DNA from: Pictodentalium vernedei | Taxonomy: Eukaryota; Mollusca; Scaphopoda; Dentaliida; Dentaliidae | NCBI GenBank assembly: GCA_031216915.1 | Contig: CM062293.1 | Location: forward strand, 147,444,285 to 147,508,284 | DNA: 64,000 nucleotides | Direction of reading: 5' to 3' | Shown here: positions 32,869 to 43,747 of the stretch, piece by piece | Numbering within the stretch: position 1 is the first letter of the stretch | How the letters are laid out: every line of letters starts with the position of its first letter | Translations under genes and position numbers: made by a program | The notes under the pieces: generated by a model | Seen by the model: only the letters and a program-made list of their open reading frames with translations | Told to the model about the DNA's origin: nothing | The model's database searches: none

Positions 32869-34375
32869 CTACTCAAAGTTTGCTAAGCACCAAGTACATC
32901 CAACTACCTGTTTTACATTTTAGTTGAAATATTGTAATGAAAAGTGTATATATTTTTTATTTAATTATATCTTTAATGATTTAAGTACAGAAATTAAGAT
33001 TTTATTTGTGTTTGACATTATTTTTTAATTTTTGAATACGATAACCATGGAAAATGGATATTTTTGATAAAAGAGGAAATTTTTCAATATGCCAAAAAGA
33101 TGACAGAGCAAACTGGTAAGGCTTCAATATCGAGTATGAGACCCATTACTGTTAATTACAGCTTGACAATGCCTTCTCATGCTCCCAATCAGGTTCCCGG
33201 TGGTCCTTTGTGGGATGTTGTTCCATTCTTGGACCAGCATGGCATCAATTTCCTGGACACTTCTTGGCTGGACTGGATGGGCTGAAATTGCAAGATGCAA
33301 CTCATTCCAGACATGTTCGATTGGATTGAGGTCAGGGGATCTTGCTGGCCAGTCCATACGCTCAATCCCCTCCCTCTGTCGGTACTCCCCGACAGCATGG
33401 GCAACATGAGGCCGGGCATTATCGTCCATCAGAATGAATCTATCACCCACTGCACCTGCATAAATCTGATGTGGACATCCAGGATCTCATCAATATACAG
33501 TTGTGCAGTCAATGTACCACGTTCAAGGACACAGAGCTCTGTACATTCATCCCAGCTGATGCTACCCCAGACCATGATTGACCTTCCACCATAGCAGTCA
33601 TGCTCAGCAATATTGGTTGCATGGAATCGCTCTCCTGGTCTTCTCCATAACCTAGACCACCTATCTGTGTGGTCTAGGCAGTACCTTGACTCATCTGCAA
33701 AAAGCACAGGTCGCCAATCTTCTCTGGTCCATCCAACATGGTCCATGGCCCATTCATATCATGCCTGGTGGTGGTTCTTGGCCAGCAGAATGCGAATACA
33801 TGGTCTTCTCGATCGGAGACCACCTTCGTGCAACCTTGCACGGATAGTCTGCGACGAACCATTTACCCCAGATGCATTCTGAAGGTCAATGCGAAGCTGG
33901 GTTGCTGTGGCAAAGCGGTTCCTACGGGCCTGAATTATCAAAAACTGGTCTTCAGCTGCAGATGTTGCCCTGCCTCTGCCACCACTATCTTACTGGTGTG
34001 CCATACTGCTGAAATCTTGCCCAGGCTCTGGTGATCCCTACAGTCCGCTACATTTCTGCTTCAGACAAATGTCTTCTTACATTTGCATTTGCCATATTCA
34101 ATCATTAAATCACAAGGGTTTGTGTTGAAATGAAGACTGAATACCCCACACATGTCATGTACATGTAGACAGTACACGAAAACATCATGAAAATCAAGGG
34201 GTACATGCTTTCCATGACTGTCACGAAAAGTCTGCCTGTCAAGAGAGCTAATGTAAACACTGGGGACCATCTCAATACATTCCTCAATCATATCCACCAA
34301 AAATATCGCAAATATGTCACAAGCAAATTTCACAATGATGTGTCAAATATTTGGTGCTTAGCAAACTTTGAGTAG
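32869..34375 (-). mobile_element. Tc1-like transposon, complete ends, dead transposase
   Basis: Perfect 25-bp terminal inverted repeats begin CTACTCAAAGTTTGCTAAGC at 32869 and end at 34375, each flanked by TA. The length of 1,507 bp is typical of Tc1-like elements. One transposase-related region lies inside on the minus strand. Confidence 0.88.
33124..34095 (-). pseudogene. Tc1-like transposase remnant
   Basis: The start is ATG at 34093-34095 (MANANVRRHLSEAEM, then a stop). The DNA-binding part appears to lack a segment and shifts frame. Then come FLIIQARRNRFATATQLR, LHEGGLRSRRP, WRPVLFADESRY (first catalytic Asp) and MVWGSIS. After a frameshift near 33450 come DDNARPH (second Asp) and WPARSPDLNPIEHVWNEL (third acidic residue at NPIE). 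These are DDE/D motifs of IS630-Tc1 transposases, which cut and paste at TA. At least two stops and two frameshifts make it non-functional. Confidence 0.88.
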
Positions 34376-35084
34376 TACATGAATATGATAAATGGATGAC
34401 ATTTGTGTTTCTTCAATATGATATTTTTGAAACTCGCAAAAGACTCCGCAAAATGGAAAATTTAGACAAGTTTCATAATATCATATTGAAGAAACACTCA
34501 TTTCATATCCTCTATTTATCCATACAATGATGTGGTTGTCAACAATGTCTACAATCATCCAGCACTCAAAAGTGCAATATGGAATGCACCATTGTTAGAA
34601 ATGTTACATACATTGCACCAAGGGTAACTGCATGAGGACGAGCAATGTGGGCATATGAAAACAATCGGTTGCCCTTGATTTAATATTTTTATGTGAATGA
34701 CAGGCAAATGAAATGATCTTTCACCCAATTCATACAAGACTGTTACAATCTTTTCAAAAAAAGTATAGAAATACAAATGTCAGTGGAACAGGCTCAGCAA
34801 ACTTGTTCCAGATATTTTATTGAATGCCTCTAAAAATAGTGAATGTCACAGAATAGGGGGTTAATGCCTTTCAGGCAGTGGGAGATCTCTGTTTTTGCTA
34901 GTGGCACAGAAGTGTTGTGAGAATCTACATGGATTCTCACTGTTTTTGTTGCACGAATCTTTGCACGAATCGATTCTCAGATTCTCGTCGAAATATAAGC
35001 CCTGCTAATGAGTCATCAGTTGATAAGAAATTTCAGAACTGAGCAGAGTTCTACACAATTCTTTTTATCACATGATGTGTAATT
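34376..35084. other. Unassigned sequence
   Basis: A direct/inverted block TTTCTTCAATATGATATTTTTG (34408-34429) and CATATTGAAGAAAC near 34482-34495 form a loose inverted repeat, possibly a MITE. Otherwise nothing is recognised. Confidence 0.4.
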
Positions 35085-35320
35085 GAACCCTTCACTTAAC
35101 TTAATGGTTAAAAGTGTCTGATGCTGTTCACTAAAATTGCCAATCAAATTTTTTTCTCCGATTTTTTGCCTTGAAAACATAGCTTATGGCTCTTCATTGG
35201 AACAAGCTTCCAATAGGGAAATGATAAGCTTTTTTTTTTAGGCCAAAAATGAAAATTTTTCAGATATTCCGTAAATATTTTTGTCACAAATGTCGCCTGC
35301 AATTTCTATTAGGTGAACAG
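35085..35320. mobile_element. Degenerate TTAA MITE, family A
   Basis: AACCCTTCACTTAACTTAAT start, GAAAACATAGCTTATGGCTC core with TTGGAACAAGCTTCCAATAG, and TAGGTGAAC end. The centre is deleted. Confidence 0.5.
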
Positions 35321-35744
35321 TCACTGAAATAGAAGATTAATTCAACACTACTATCGAAAACCAACTACAATGTTAGGATGTTGACGCTGACTTTTGATGT
35401 TACACTTTTATTAGGCATGTTGCATACAATACAGCTGTGATGAGCTATTTGATGATGCTGATAATGTGTTGGAATTCAGTTGAGATTGCCAGTCATGTAA
35501 TATATGTGTATGTACAATGTATAAGACACGTATAAGGAATGTGAAAAAAACACTCTCACCTTCAGAGAAAACTGGTAACTGACATTTGCACTCCATCAGC
35601 ATGCAGCTTTGAAATAAATATTCTATACTTGGAAGATGACAAATAGACAGCCAATCTGGCTATGTGATCTTCCTATGGCAAATAATTTTTCTTTTATTTT
35701 AGACTAGCAATATATTATTATCATGGAATATGAATATCATAAAC

Positions 35745-36250
35745 AGTGTGCAAAATTTCAAAAATGACTCTAACCGACTGACCGTTCAGGTGGTTTGGAG
35801 ATGACTAACCGAATGCACCACAATGTAAAAATTCTTGGGAAACTGCTTTTTTATCATTAACAAGTATTCATATATTGCATGGAATTGAAATATATATAGC
35901 CTCTCAAGGTAAAAGTCTAAAAATCTATCAAGACACAAGAAAGGCTGATAGAGTGCTAGAAGGCCATATTTGGGTTTTATTCTGAACTGCAGGTACCCAA
36001 AGTAAAAGTTAACGGCTTCAGATTCTGTGGATGTCCTTCTTATTCTCTTGGAAGTAAAATTACTTCATCTCCACTGATTTGCATTATTACAATTTATGGG
36101 AGAGTGCCTATAGGCACTCTCCCAAAAATTGTAAGACAAAAAGGTGTGAACAAATCTTTAAGCTGAGAAAAACTTTGCACTCTTCCAGTTAAGTTACTCA
36201 CACTTTACCATTCAAGATGCAACTTTTAGCTAACCGGTCATCTGTTCGCG
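35745..36250. repeat. Dispersed repeat containing a family C MITE (copy 1)
   Basis: This stretch matches 57285-57735 in inverted orientation, including the sequence outside the MITE (CTAACCGACTGACCGTTCAG, CCTCTCAAGG, CTATCAAGACACAAGAAAGG). The family C MITE with GAGTGCCTATAGGCACTC lies at the same place in both, so the MITE predates the spread of the larger unit. Confidence 0.65.
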
Positions 36251-36329
36251 TAGATTTAAATTTGAGTAACAACCACAGGAATGAAACAAGCATTCTCATC
36301 AAATTTTGGACACTGATAAATATAAAACA

Positions 36330-37215
36330 AGAGCTGGACTTTCGTCCGGTGCATACCCCCACGTGGTGTACCGCCTAGTGTGGGCATACCTATGACCAAC
36401 AAATATCATTTATGAATATTCTCGTATGGACTGACGGACAGATGCACAGATGGATGGACGCAATCCAGTATACCACCCCCCCCCCCCCTTCCATTTTCTT
36501 CAAAAGTTTTCAACAATTTCTAAGTCAAAAAGTATGGTAAATTGTTTGGTGTTTGAAAGTTTTATGCAATGAAGCACAAGCCTTTGTCATAGGCAAACTG
36601 CATGCCTTATTTCACTGAAATCCGATAACCCCAATCCAGTATGCACCCCACCCCCCCCCTCCCATTTTCTTCGAAAGTTTTCAACAATTTCCAACAATTT
36701 CTAAGTCAAAAGGTATGTTTGGTGTTTGGAAGTTTTATGCAATGAGGCAGAATCCTTTGTCATAGGCAAACTGCATGCCATATTTCACCAAAATCCGATA
36801 ACCCATACATGAGATACAGGCTGAACAGACAAATAATGTCTATTTCCTACAATTTCTAAGTCAAAAAAGGGGGATAACTCTAAAAAGGAGAATGTGAGAA
36901 ATACCATTGAATCCTTTTTTTAAAGCCTATACCATAAGCAGTGTTCATGGCAAATTTCATTGCAATAGAACATTCGATACCCGAGATACAGGCTGAACAG
37001 ACAAAATTTGGCTCGGACGGACACAATTTCTAAGTGAACAATTAATAAAAAAAAAAAAAAATAAAAAAAAAAATAACTAGTGTGGGCATACCTATGACCA
37101 ACAAATATTATAAAAAAAAATAATTTACTTGAGTTATGAATACTTTCGGACGGACTCACACACAGACGGATGCATGTAATCCAGTATGCCTCCATTTTCT
37201 TCGAAAGTGGGGGTA
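36330..37215. repeat. Helitron-like array element candidate
   Basis: ATACCCCCAC near the left and GTGGGGGTAT at the right end are inverted. The interior has units beginning ATCCAGTATGC...CCATTTTCTTCGAAAG, about 170 bp apart (36470, 36637, 37178), with C-runs and an A-rich block at 37046-37071. Confidence 0.5.
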
Positions 37216-37720
37216 TAATTATCTATATATCTAACTTTCAAATAAGGATTGAACAAAAACAAAATAATAGTATGCTCAGACAATGACTTTCTGAGTAGCC
37301 TACAGACAATTTATGGGATCCATTTCTAATGCAATTTTGGCAACTTCTTTTCCCACTTACATCATGTACAGGCCACGAATTCCAAACTCTTTGTTTATAA
37401 GGAACATTAACCCATACAGACTTCAGGACAAATTACATGTACAAGGATTTCTATGAAACCTGTAAATGTAGGTCCTTTGGCCTGATACAGAGTTCTACAT
37501 GTACTCATGCAAATCTTCACTGTCTGTACATTGACAAAAACCCACATTGCAAAAAAATGTGATCATAGTCAGTCACAGTCAGAATTAGGCCCTTAAATGT
37601 TAAAGAATTAACTGACAGTAGATTACTAGTAAGTCAGAATCAGTAGAGTGCAAGAACCTGACAAAGGTTTAACATTCTGTAAACAGGTGTCAAAATACCA
37701 GTATTTCAAGCAATGCAAAT
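37216..37720. other. Unassigned sequence
   Basis: AT-rich; nothing recognised. Confidence 0.4.
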
Positions 37721-37724
37721 TTTC

Positions 37725-37903
37725 CCCATAAAGCCACTGAGGGAAATTCAATCAATTCAATCTGATTTGACGAAGCTCGATGCCCCGTCAAACAAGAATG
37801 AATTGGGTAAATACCTACATGTTGTTGCATTATCATAATGGGGGGTGGGGAGGTCTGGGGAGGACTTATTTTGATATTTTGACCTCAGTGTGAAGGGTGT
37901 TAA
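37725..37903. mobile_element. Degenerate TTAA MITE, family B
   Basis: ATTCAATCTGATTTGACGAAGC and the mirrored CAAACAAGAATGAATTGG resemble the arms at 29470-29570. It ends CCTCAGTGTGAAGGGTGTTAA with TTAA at 37900-37903. Confidence 0.55.
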
Positions 37904-38086
37904 TTTCCGAAGTGGAATACGAAAGGTGTGTTTTCTACAAGCCACAGTGGTTTAGCCACTGTATGCCACCCCCATTAATTGTTACTAACATTCCAGTGGA
38001 ACTGTTGCCGAGTAAATATGAAGAACTATAAAACACAAGTTAACCCTTCTAATGTAATGGTCATAAAGGACTAGTGCTATTCACAA

Positions 38087-40611
38087 TGAAAGTGTCAATG
38101 ACACTTCAGCTCAACTTGACCAAAAAGGGACTGAACTAAATAGCAAGTTCCAGTAATGCATTCGCTCAAGTTTCTACAGAAAAGCTACATATGAAATCAG
38201 AAAAAGTTTGGATGAGAGATGCGGCCTCTAGAGTGTGCTAATGGAATTGTTGACAATTTACATGCCAAATCCAAGTTGGTCATGGGCAACCATGTTTTAA
38301 ATTTCAATGAAATTCAGAAAAATTTGATAGGTCCCATCTGGACATCAGACCAAAGCTACATATGAATTTGAAAAAGATTGGGTGAGAGACGCAGTCTGAA
38401 GGGTATACTAATGGACTGTTGACAATTTACGTGCCAAATCCAAGATGGCCTCTGACGGTTATGCTTTTCAATGAAAAATTCAGAAAAATTTGAAAGCTCC
38501 CATCTAGACATCACATCACAGCCACATATGATATTTGAAACTGATCAGATGAGAGATATGACCTGTAGGGTGTGCTAATGGAATTGTTGACAATTTACAA
38601 GTATATGCCAAATCCAAGATGGCCACCGGCAGCCAAGTTTTTCAACAACATTCGAAAAAATTCAATAGCTCCCACCTTGCCATATGAAAGCCACAGATGA
38701 AATTTGAAACTGATCAGGTTAGAGGTGCAGACTGTATGCTAATGGAATTGTTGACAATTTATATGCTAAATTCAAGTTGGCCACTGGCAGCCCTGTTTTT
38801 CCACAAAATTTAGAAAAATTTGATAGTTCCCATCTAGACATCATAACATCTCACACCAAAGCAACATGTGTTATTGGGAAAAGATCAGGTGAAGGGTGTG
38901 CCAATGGAATTGTTGACAATTTATATGCAATATCATAAATCTAAGATGGCCACTGGCGGCCAAGTTTTTCAATGAAATTTAAAAAAATGCCAACAGGATC
39001 ACTGATCCAATGTCGAGTTGTGACAGCACAAAAGTGTGTTTAATCATTATCAACTTATCGTCCGGAAACCAGTTGTTTACAATTTACTATTTGAAGAGTC
39101 ATTGTGACCTTGACCTTTGACCTAGTGATTCCAAAATAAATAGGCCTCTTTCTTGCACCAATGCCAACCTACCTATGAAGTTTCATGAATGTGGGTGGAA
39201 CCATTATCAAGTTATCATCCAGAAACCAATTGTTTAGGATTTATTATGTTCACGGTCACTGTGACCTTGACCTTTGACCAAGCAAGTCCAAAATAAATAG
39301 GGGTCTTCCACTCACCTAGCCCAACCTATCTATGAAGTTTCATGAATGTGGGTCAAACCATTATCAAGTTATCATCCAGGAACCAATTGTTTACGATTTA
39401 CTATGTTGAATGTCACTGTGATCTAGACCTTTTACCTAGCGAGTACAAAATAAAAGGGTTCTTCCTCTCACTGATGCCAACCTGCCTATGAAGTTTCATG
39501 AAAGTGGGTCACCATTATAAAGTTATCATCCGGAAACCAATTGTTTTGATTTACTATGTTCAGGGTCTCTGTGACCTCGACCTTTGACCTAGTGAGTGCA
39601 AAATAAATGGGGTTCTTCCTCTGAAAAAGACCAACCCACATATGAAGTTTCAGAAATGGGGGTTAAACTATAGTCAAGTTATCATCCGGATACAACTGTT
39701 TACAATTGACTATGTTCAAGCTGACCTTGACCTTTGACCTAGCAAGTCCAAAATAAATAGGGTTCTTCCTTTCACAGATGCCGACCTACCTATGAAGTTT
39801 CATGAATGTGGGTCGAACCATTATCAACTTATCATCCAGACACCAACTGTTTATGGATTTACAATATTGAAGGCCACTGTGACCTTGACCTTTGACCTAG
39901 CGAGTCCAAAATAAATAGGGTTCTTCCTCCCAGTAATGCCAATCTACCTATGAAGTTTCATGAACGTGGGTCAAACCATTATCAAGTTATCATCCGGAAA
40001 CCAATTGGTTTGATTTACTATGTTCAGGGTCAATGTGACCTTGACCTTTGACCTAGCAAGTCCAAAATAAGTAGGGTTCTTCCTCTCACGAAGACCAACC
40101 TACATATGAAGTTTCATTAATGTTGGTTCAACCATAGTCAAGTTATCATCTGGAAACCAATTGTTTATGATTTAGTATGTTCAAGGTTACTGTGACCTTC
40201 ACCGTTGACGTAGTGAGCCCAAAATACCTAGGGTTCTCCCTCTTGCTGAGCCCAACTTACCTATGAAGTTTCAGGAACATTGGTCGAACCATTATCAAGT
40301 TATCATCCAGAAACCAATTGTTTATGCCCGAACACCTGCCTGCCCACCCAACCACCTGCCAGCCATTCACCAAACTATAAGTCGAGTTTGACTTTGTCAC
40401 AACTCGACTAAAAATTCAATAGCTCCGATCTAGACATTACCCTAATGCCACGTATATGAAATTTGGAATTGATCAGGTGAGAGCTGTGGCCTATAGGGTA
40501 TTCTAAAGGAATTGTGGACAGACAGAGGAATGTACGTTCGGATGGATGTACGGACAACAGATCGCAAACCATCCGATATAGCTCATACGTTACATTGTCA
40601 AGTTGAGCTAA
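38087..40611 (+). mobile_element. Helitron-like element with about 165-bp array (nested)
   Basis: Left end TGAAAGTGTCAATGACACTT followed by CAGCTCAACTTGAC; right end TTGTCAAGTTGAGCTAA (CTAA at 40608-40611), mirror of the left block. The array is marked by TTGTTGACAATTTA at about 38246, 38408, 38585, 38750 and 38908. It is interrupted by a second element at 38988-40411. Confidence 0.7.
38988..40411 (+). mobile_element. Helitron-like element with 157-bp array, 8 units (doubly nested)
   Basis: GTCGAGTTGTGAC at 39012-39024 is inverted at the right end as GTCACAACTCGAC. The 3' hairpin GTCGAGTTTGACTTTGTCAC...AACTCGAC ends in CTAA (40408-40411). Core units match those of 26634-27893, with TGACCT repeats every ~155 bp from 39107 to about 40193. 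Confidence 0.75.
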
Positions 40612-40716
40612 AAATGGTCATTCAAATTCTATTATTTTCTCATTTGTGCTTCAAAAAGAAAACTAATGTCCTCTCAATGGAACAAGCTTAAAATGAGCTA
40701 ACAGAGCTTAAAATTC

Positions 40717-41065
40717 CTCTATTTATTATTGGGGTTTAATGACGCTTTCAACTACAACAGCAAGGGTCACAGTTTTATGCCAGGAGTAAGCTGGAGTGCC
40801 TGAAGAGAATCACTAAGCAGCAGTGAGCAATGGTCAGAGTCTGCAATGTAACAACTTTGCACAAACAGGATTAGCGTTGGTTGAAGACAACAAGTGCATA
40901 ACTGATGTGCAGTACTCCTCAGTACACAGTGCAGCCACCCCTCCACATGGACAATCAGGATTAAGTGCCTTGCCCAAGAACACTATGTGGATGCCCAGGA
41001 AGGGATTGAACCATGAACTTTTTGGTTTGAAGTCAAATGCAGTAATCACTGAGTCAGTGTATGCT
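40717..41065 (-). mobile_element. SINE, tRNA-type head II, tail B (diverged)
   Basis: Flanked by CTTAAAATTC (40707-40716) and CTCAAAATTC (41066-41075). The minus-strand head GACTCAGTGATTACTGCA ... GGTTCAATCCC is tRNA-like. The body is diverged from other copies, so this is an older insertion. Confidence 0.75.
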
Positions 41066-41173
41066 CTCAAAATTCGTTAGAGAATCTGAATCGATTCTTG
41101 CAAATGATCTTGGAAGGAAAACAATGAGAATCAACTTTGATTCTGAAAAAAATGTTCATTTGATTCTGGTGAT

Positions 41174-41598
41174 TTATTTATTTATTGGGATTTAATGACA
41201 CTTTCAACAGCCAGGGTCACCTCGTGTCAGACAGTTTTACAGGTGGAGGAAGCCAGAGTACCCAAAGAGAACCACTGAGCAATGGCAGGCAAGTGTCAGA
41301 CCACCCATGTACTAACATCGCAGAAGCAAGGTTATCAATGGTTGTAGACAAGTGCACCACTGATGTGCAGTAGGCCTTAGCACACAGTGCCACCGTGCCC
41401 CTATGTGTGCAATCAGGATGAATATTTATTCATTTACTGGTGTTTAAGGTCACATATTTCTGCACATTGGCTAATCATGACCACAATCAGGATGAAGTGA
41501 CTTGCCCAAGGACACAAAGCAGTTACCCCTGGTGGGATTGAATCGTGCATCTTTCGGTTTGAAGTTCATTGCTGTAACCACTCAGCCACCGTGCTCCC
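41174..41598 (-). mobile_element. SINE, tRNA-type head II, tail B, carrying a nested insertion
   Basis: Flanked by GATTCTGGTGAT (41162-41173) and GATTCTTGTGAT (41599-41610). The minus-strand head GGTGGCTGAGTGGTTACAGC has a tRNA A box and GATTCAATCCC a B box. The body is split at 41423-41483 by a short retroposed tail. Confidence 0.82.
41423..41483 (-). mobile_element. 61-bp bare SINE/LINE tail A inside a SINE
   Basis: A perfect 13-bp duplication CAATCAGGATGAA (41410-41422, 41484-41496) encloses only the tail-A 3' end. This is an extreme 5' truncation by target-primed reverse transcription. Confidence 0.85.
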
Positions 41599-41610
41599 GA
41601 TTCTTGTGAT

Positions 41611-42300
41611 ACATGTAGACTGTGAAAGTGTCCTTAAATGCCTGGAGAATTCTTATTTTTTGTCTCCCTAAGGTAACACTTTTACTTATCGTTGGTGAGT
41701 AGTGAAGTCTTGGCTGCCTGTATTGACAACAAAGGCTTCACTAGAAGCCACTGCCACGGTAGTGTCACTTCCATCAGCAAGACATGTACAAGACTACAAG
41801 TAAACAAGAATCTCACCAAAATTGGAACTGATATGGCCGTAAAATAGTAAATACGTAAATATGAGGTTTGTTTTTTTTTTACTATGGAATAATTACTGGT
41901 GTCAGAAGGCTTTAACAGCACCTTCAAATTATAAATTATTTAAAAACTGAAATCTGATTCTCACAACAGGAGGTCTAAAGAATCAAAACTGATTCTCGCT
42001 AATCAGGACAAATTTTATGCCTGACTTGATGCAACAAGAAGACATAAGGTATGTTTTTGAGGCAAAAAATGAAAACATTTTAATTATTTATTATTTAAAA
42101 AATCTTTTGGCATGTTTTGTCTCTTATTTGTGTTAGGTAAATGATTAATCATCAATCAAATTTACCCATGTGAATGAGCGTGACATTAATGACAAATACA
42201 ATTTGTGTGAACCAGATGAGCAAAACAATTGTTCTCCCAAATTTACAGGCTTACATGTACATGTAGCACCCATAAAATCACAGTAACATTTCCAGCAGCC
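41611..42300. other. Unassigned, with a MITE half
   Basis: 42030-42147 is the right half of a family A MITE (GGTATGTTTTTGAGGCAAAA ... GTTAGGTAAATGATTAA). The remainder is unassigned. Confidence 0.45.
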
Positions 42301-42317
42301 CTGGTAATTCACCCTCA

Positions 42318-42355
42318 TTCTTTGCTGTGGAAACTAAAAATATCCACAGCAAAGA
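42318..42355. repeat. 14-bp hairpin
   Basis: TTCTTTGCTGTGGA and TCCACAGCAAAGAA are perfectly complementary around an 11-nt loop. Confidence 0.6.
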
Positions 42356-42500
42356 ATACTGACAAGGATGGCTTCTTCAGAAAGCCTTATGGTGGCAGAA
42401 ATTGCACAACTTCCAGGTTACACAGGTTTGCACCATGCTGTGTTGCTAATCTTACAATTTACTGTACAAGTTGCAGCATAACCACCAGAAACTATGTGTT

Positions 42501-42609
42501 CTGCTTCTTCTATGTTGATAACACCAGAATCTGACATCAGTTTCTGGAAAGCTTTTTGAAAGCTTTCCAGAAAATGATGTCAGATTCTGTTGTGATCAAC
42601 ACAGAAGCA
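42501..42609. repeat. Long near-perfect hairpin (about 52-bp arms)
   Basis: CTGCTTCT...GTTGAT...CAGAATCTGACATCA...TTTCTGGAAAGCTTT is mirrored by the right arm, with a TTG loop at about 42556-42558. It may be a MITE or a small-RNA precursor; no target duplication was recognised. Confidence 0.7.
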
Positions 42610-42663
42610 GTGAGATACTTAGTTTGTGGTTATCTTATTTTCACTCATACTATACATGTTGAG

Positions 42664-43072
42664 TGGGGGTGCGGTGGTGTCACGGTAACCGGTTCTCGTC
42701 ACATCACCGAAGTTAAGCAACGTCAAGCGTGGTTAGTAGTTGGATGGGTGACCATTTCAGCAACTGATTCGTGCTCCCGCGTTGTGTCCTTGGGCAAGGC
42801 ACTTAACCCTGATTGCCTACATGTGGGCACGATGACACTGTGTACTAAGGTGTACTGCACGTCAATGGTGAGCATGTCTTCAACCAATCTAACCTTGCCT
42901 GAGCCAGGGTGCAGAGTTCAGAGTTACGATGCTGGAGAGCTGACAGCTGCTCATCGTTGCTCAGTGGTTCTCTCCGGGTACTCCGGCTTCCTCCACCCAT
43001 AAAACTGTCACTGACATGATATGACCCTGGCTGTTAATGTGTCGTTAAACTATAACAAATAAATACATATTG
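42664..43072 (+). mobile_element. SINE, 5S rRNA-type head, tail B (plus strand)
   Basis: Flanked by ATACATGTTGAG (42652-42663) and ATACATATTGAG (43073-43084). The head contains AAGTTAAGCAACGTCAAGCG and GTTAGTAGTTGGATGGGTGA, close to the 5S rRNA A-box to C-box region. Body and tail B follow, with the 3' end GGCTGTTAATGTGTCGTTAA, similar to the LINE 3' end at 13290-13330. Confidence 0.88.
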
Positions 43073-43149
43073 AGCAAGTCGCCTGCTTACTTCCTAGGTT
43101 TTTTCTAAGCATTCACATGGTTCATGTTACTGGCATGATCTAATTGAGA

Positions 43150-43474
43150 AAATTATATTTATATATTTATTGGTGTTTAAGGTCACAGATTTCTGCACAA
43201 TGGCTAATCATGACCACGACAGTTTTACAGGTGGAGGAAGCTGGAGTACCCGGAGAGAACCACCGAGCAATGGCGAGCAACTGTCAGCTCCCAACATACT
43301 AACTCCACACAAGCAGGGTTAGCATTGGTTGAAGACAGGTGCACCATTGACGTGCAGAACGCCTTAGTACACAGCGTCACCGTGCCCCCACGTGTGGTGA
43401 AGGACACAACGCAGTTGCCACAGGTGGGATTCGAACCGAGGACCTCTCGGCTTGCAGCCTGCACCTCTACCAAC
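43150..43474 (-). mobile_element. SINE, tRNA-type head I (slightly truncated), tail A
   Basis: A perfect 14-bp duplication TGATCTAATTGAGA (43136-43149, 43475-43488) bounds it. The first ~15 bp of the tRNA head are missing but GGTTCGAATCCC is kept, and the body has a deletion around the GGGCAAGG block. Confidence 0.87.
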
Positions 43475-43537
43475 TGATCTAATTGAGAGAAAGATTCTGC
43501 ACAATGATTGTGATTATATACACATGTATCTCAAAGA

Positions 43538-43628
43538 ACATTTATTTATTTATTAAGGTTTAACAACACTTTAACAGCTAAGGTCATATTGTGTCAGTGA
43601 CAGTTTTAACGGTGGAGGAAGCCATAGT
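43538..43628 (-). mobile_element. SINE tail B fragment
   Basis: ATTTATTTATTAAGGTTTAA through TTTTAACGGTGGAGGAAGCC. The homology stops where a MITE half begins, so one has truncated the other. Confidence 0.7.
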
Positions 43629-43747
43629 AGCTCGTTCCAATGCAGGGTCATAACCTATGTTTTTTGAGATAAAAAATGGTAAAAATTAGTTACTGAAGAA
43701 TTTTGTTTGCAACTGTCGTCTGCTTTTCATGTTAGGTAAAGGGTTAA
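43629..43747. mobile_element. TTAA MITE, family A, right half
   Basis: GCTCGTTCCAATGCAGGGTC through GTTAGGTAAAGGGTTAA (TTAA 43744-43747). The left arm is absent. Confidence 0.65.

Larger units (their letters stand above)
38040..40712. mobile_element. TTAA MITE, family A, split by a Helitron-like element
   Basis: 38040-38086 (TTAACCCTTC... GTGCTATTCACAA) and 40612-40712 (AAATGGTCATTC... CTCTCAATGGAACAAGC) join to match a family A arm. The joined CACAAAAATGG fits the family sequence. The right half is truncated. Confidence 0.65.

Noticed and set aside
42675..42780. 5S rRNA gene
   Set aside because: Only the internal promoter region is similar, and it is joined to the SINE body and tail with target duplications, so it is a 5S-derived SINE head.
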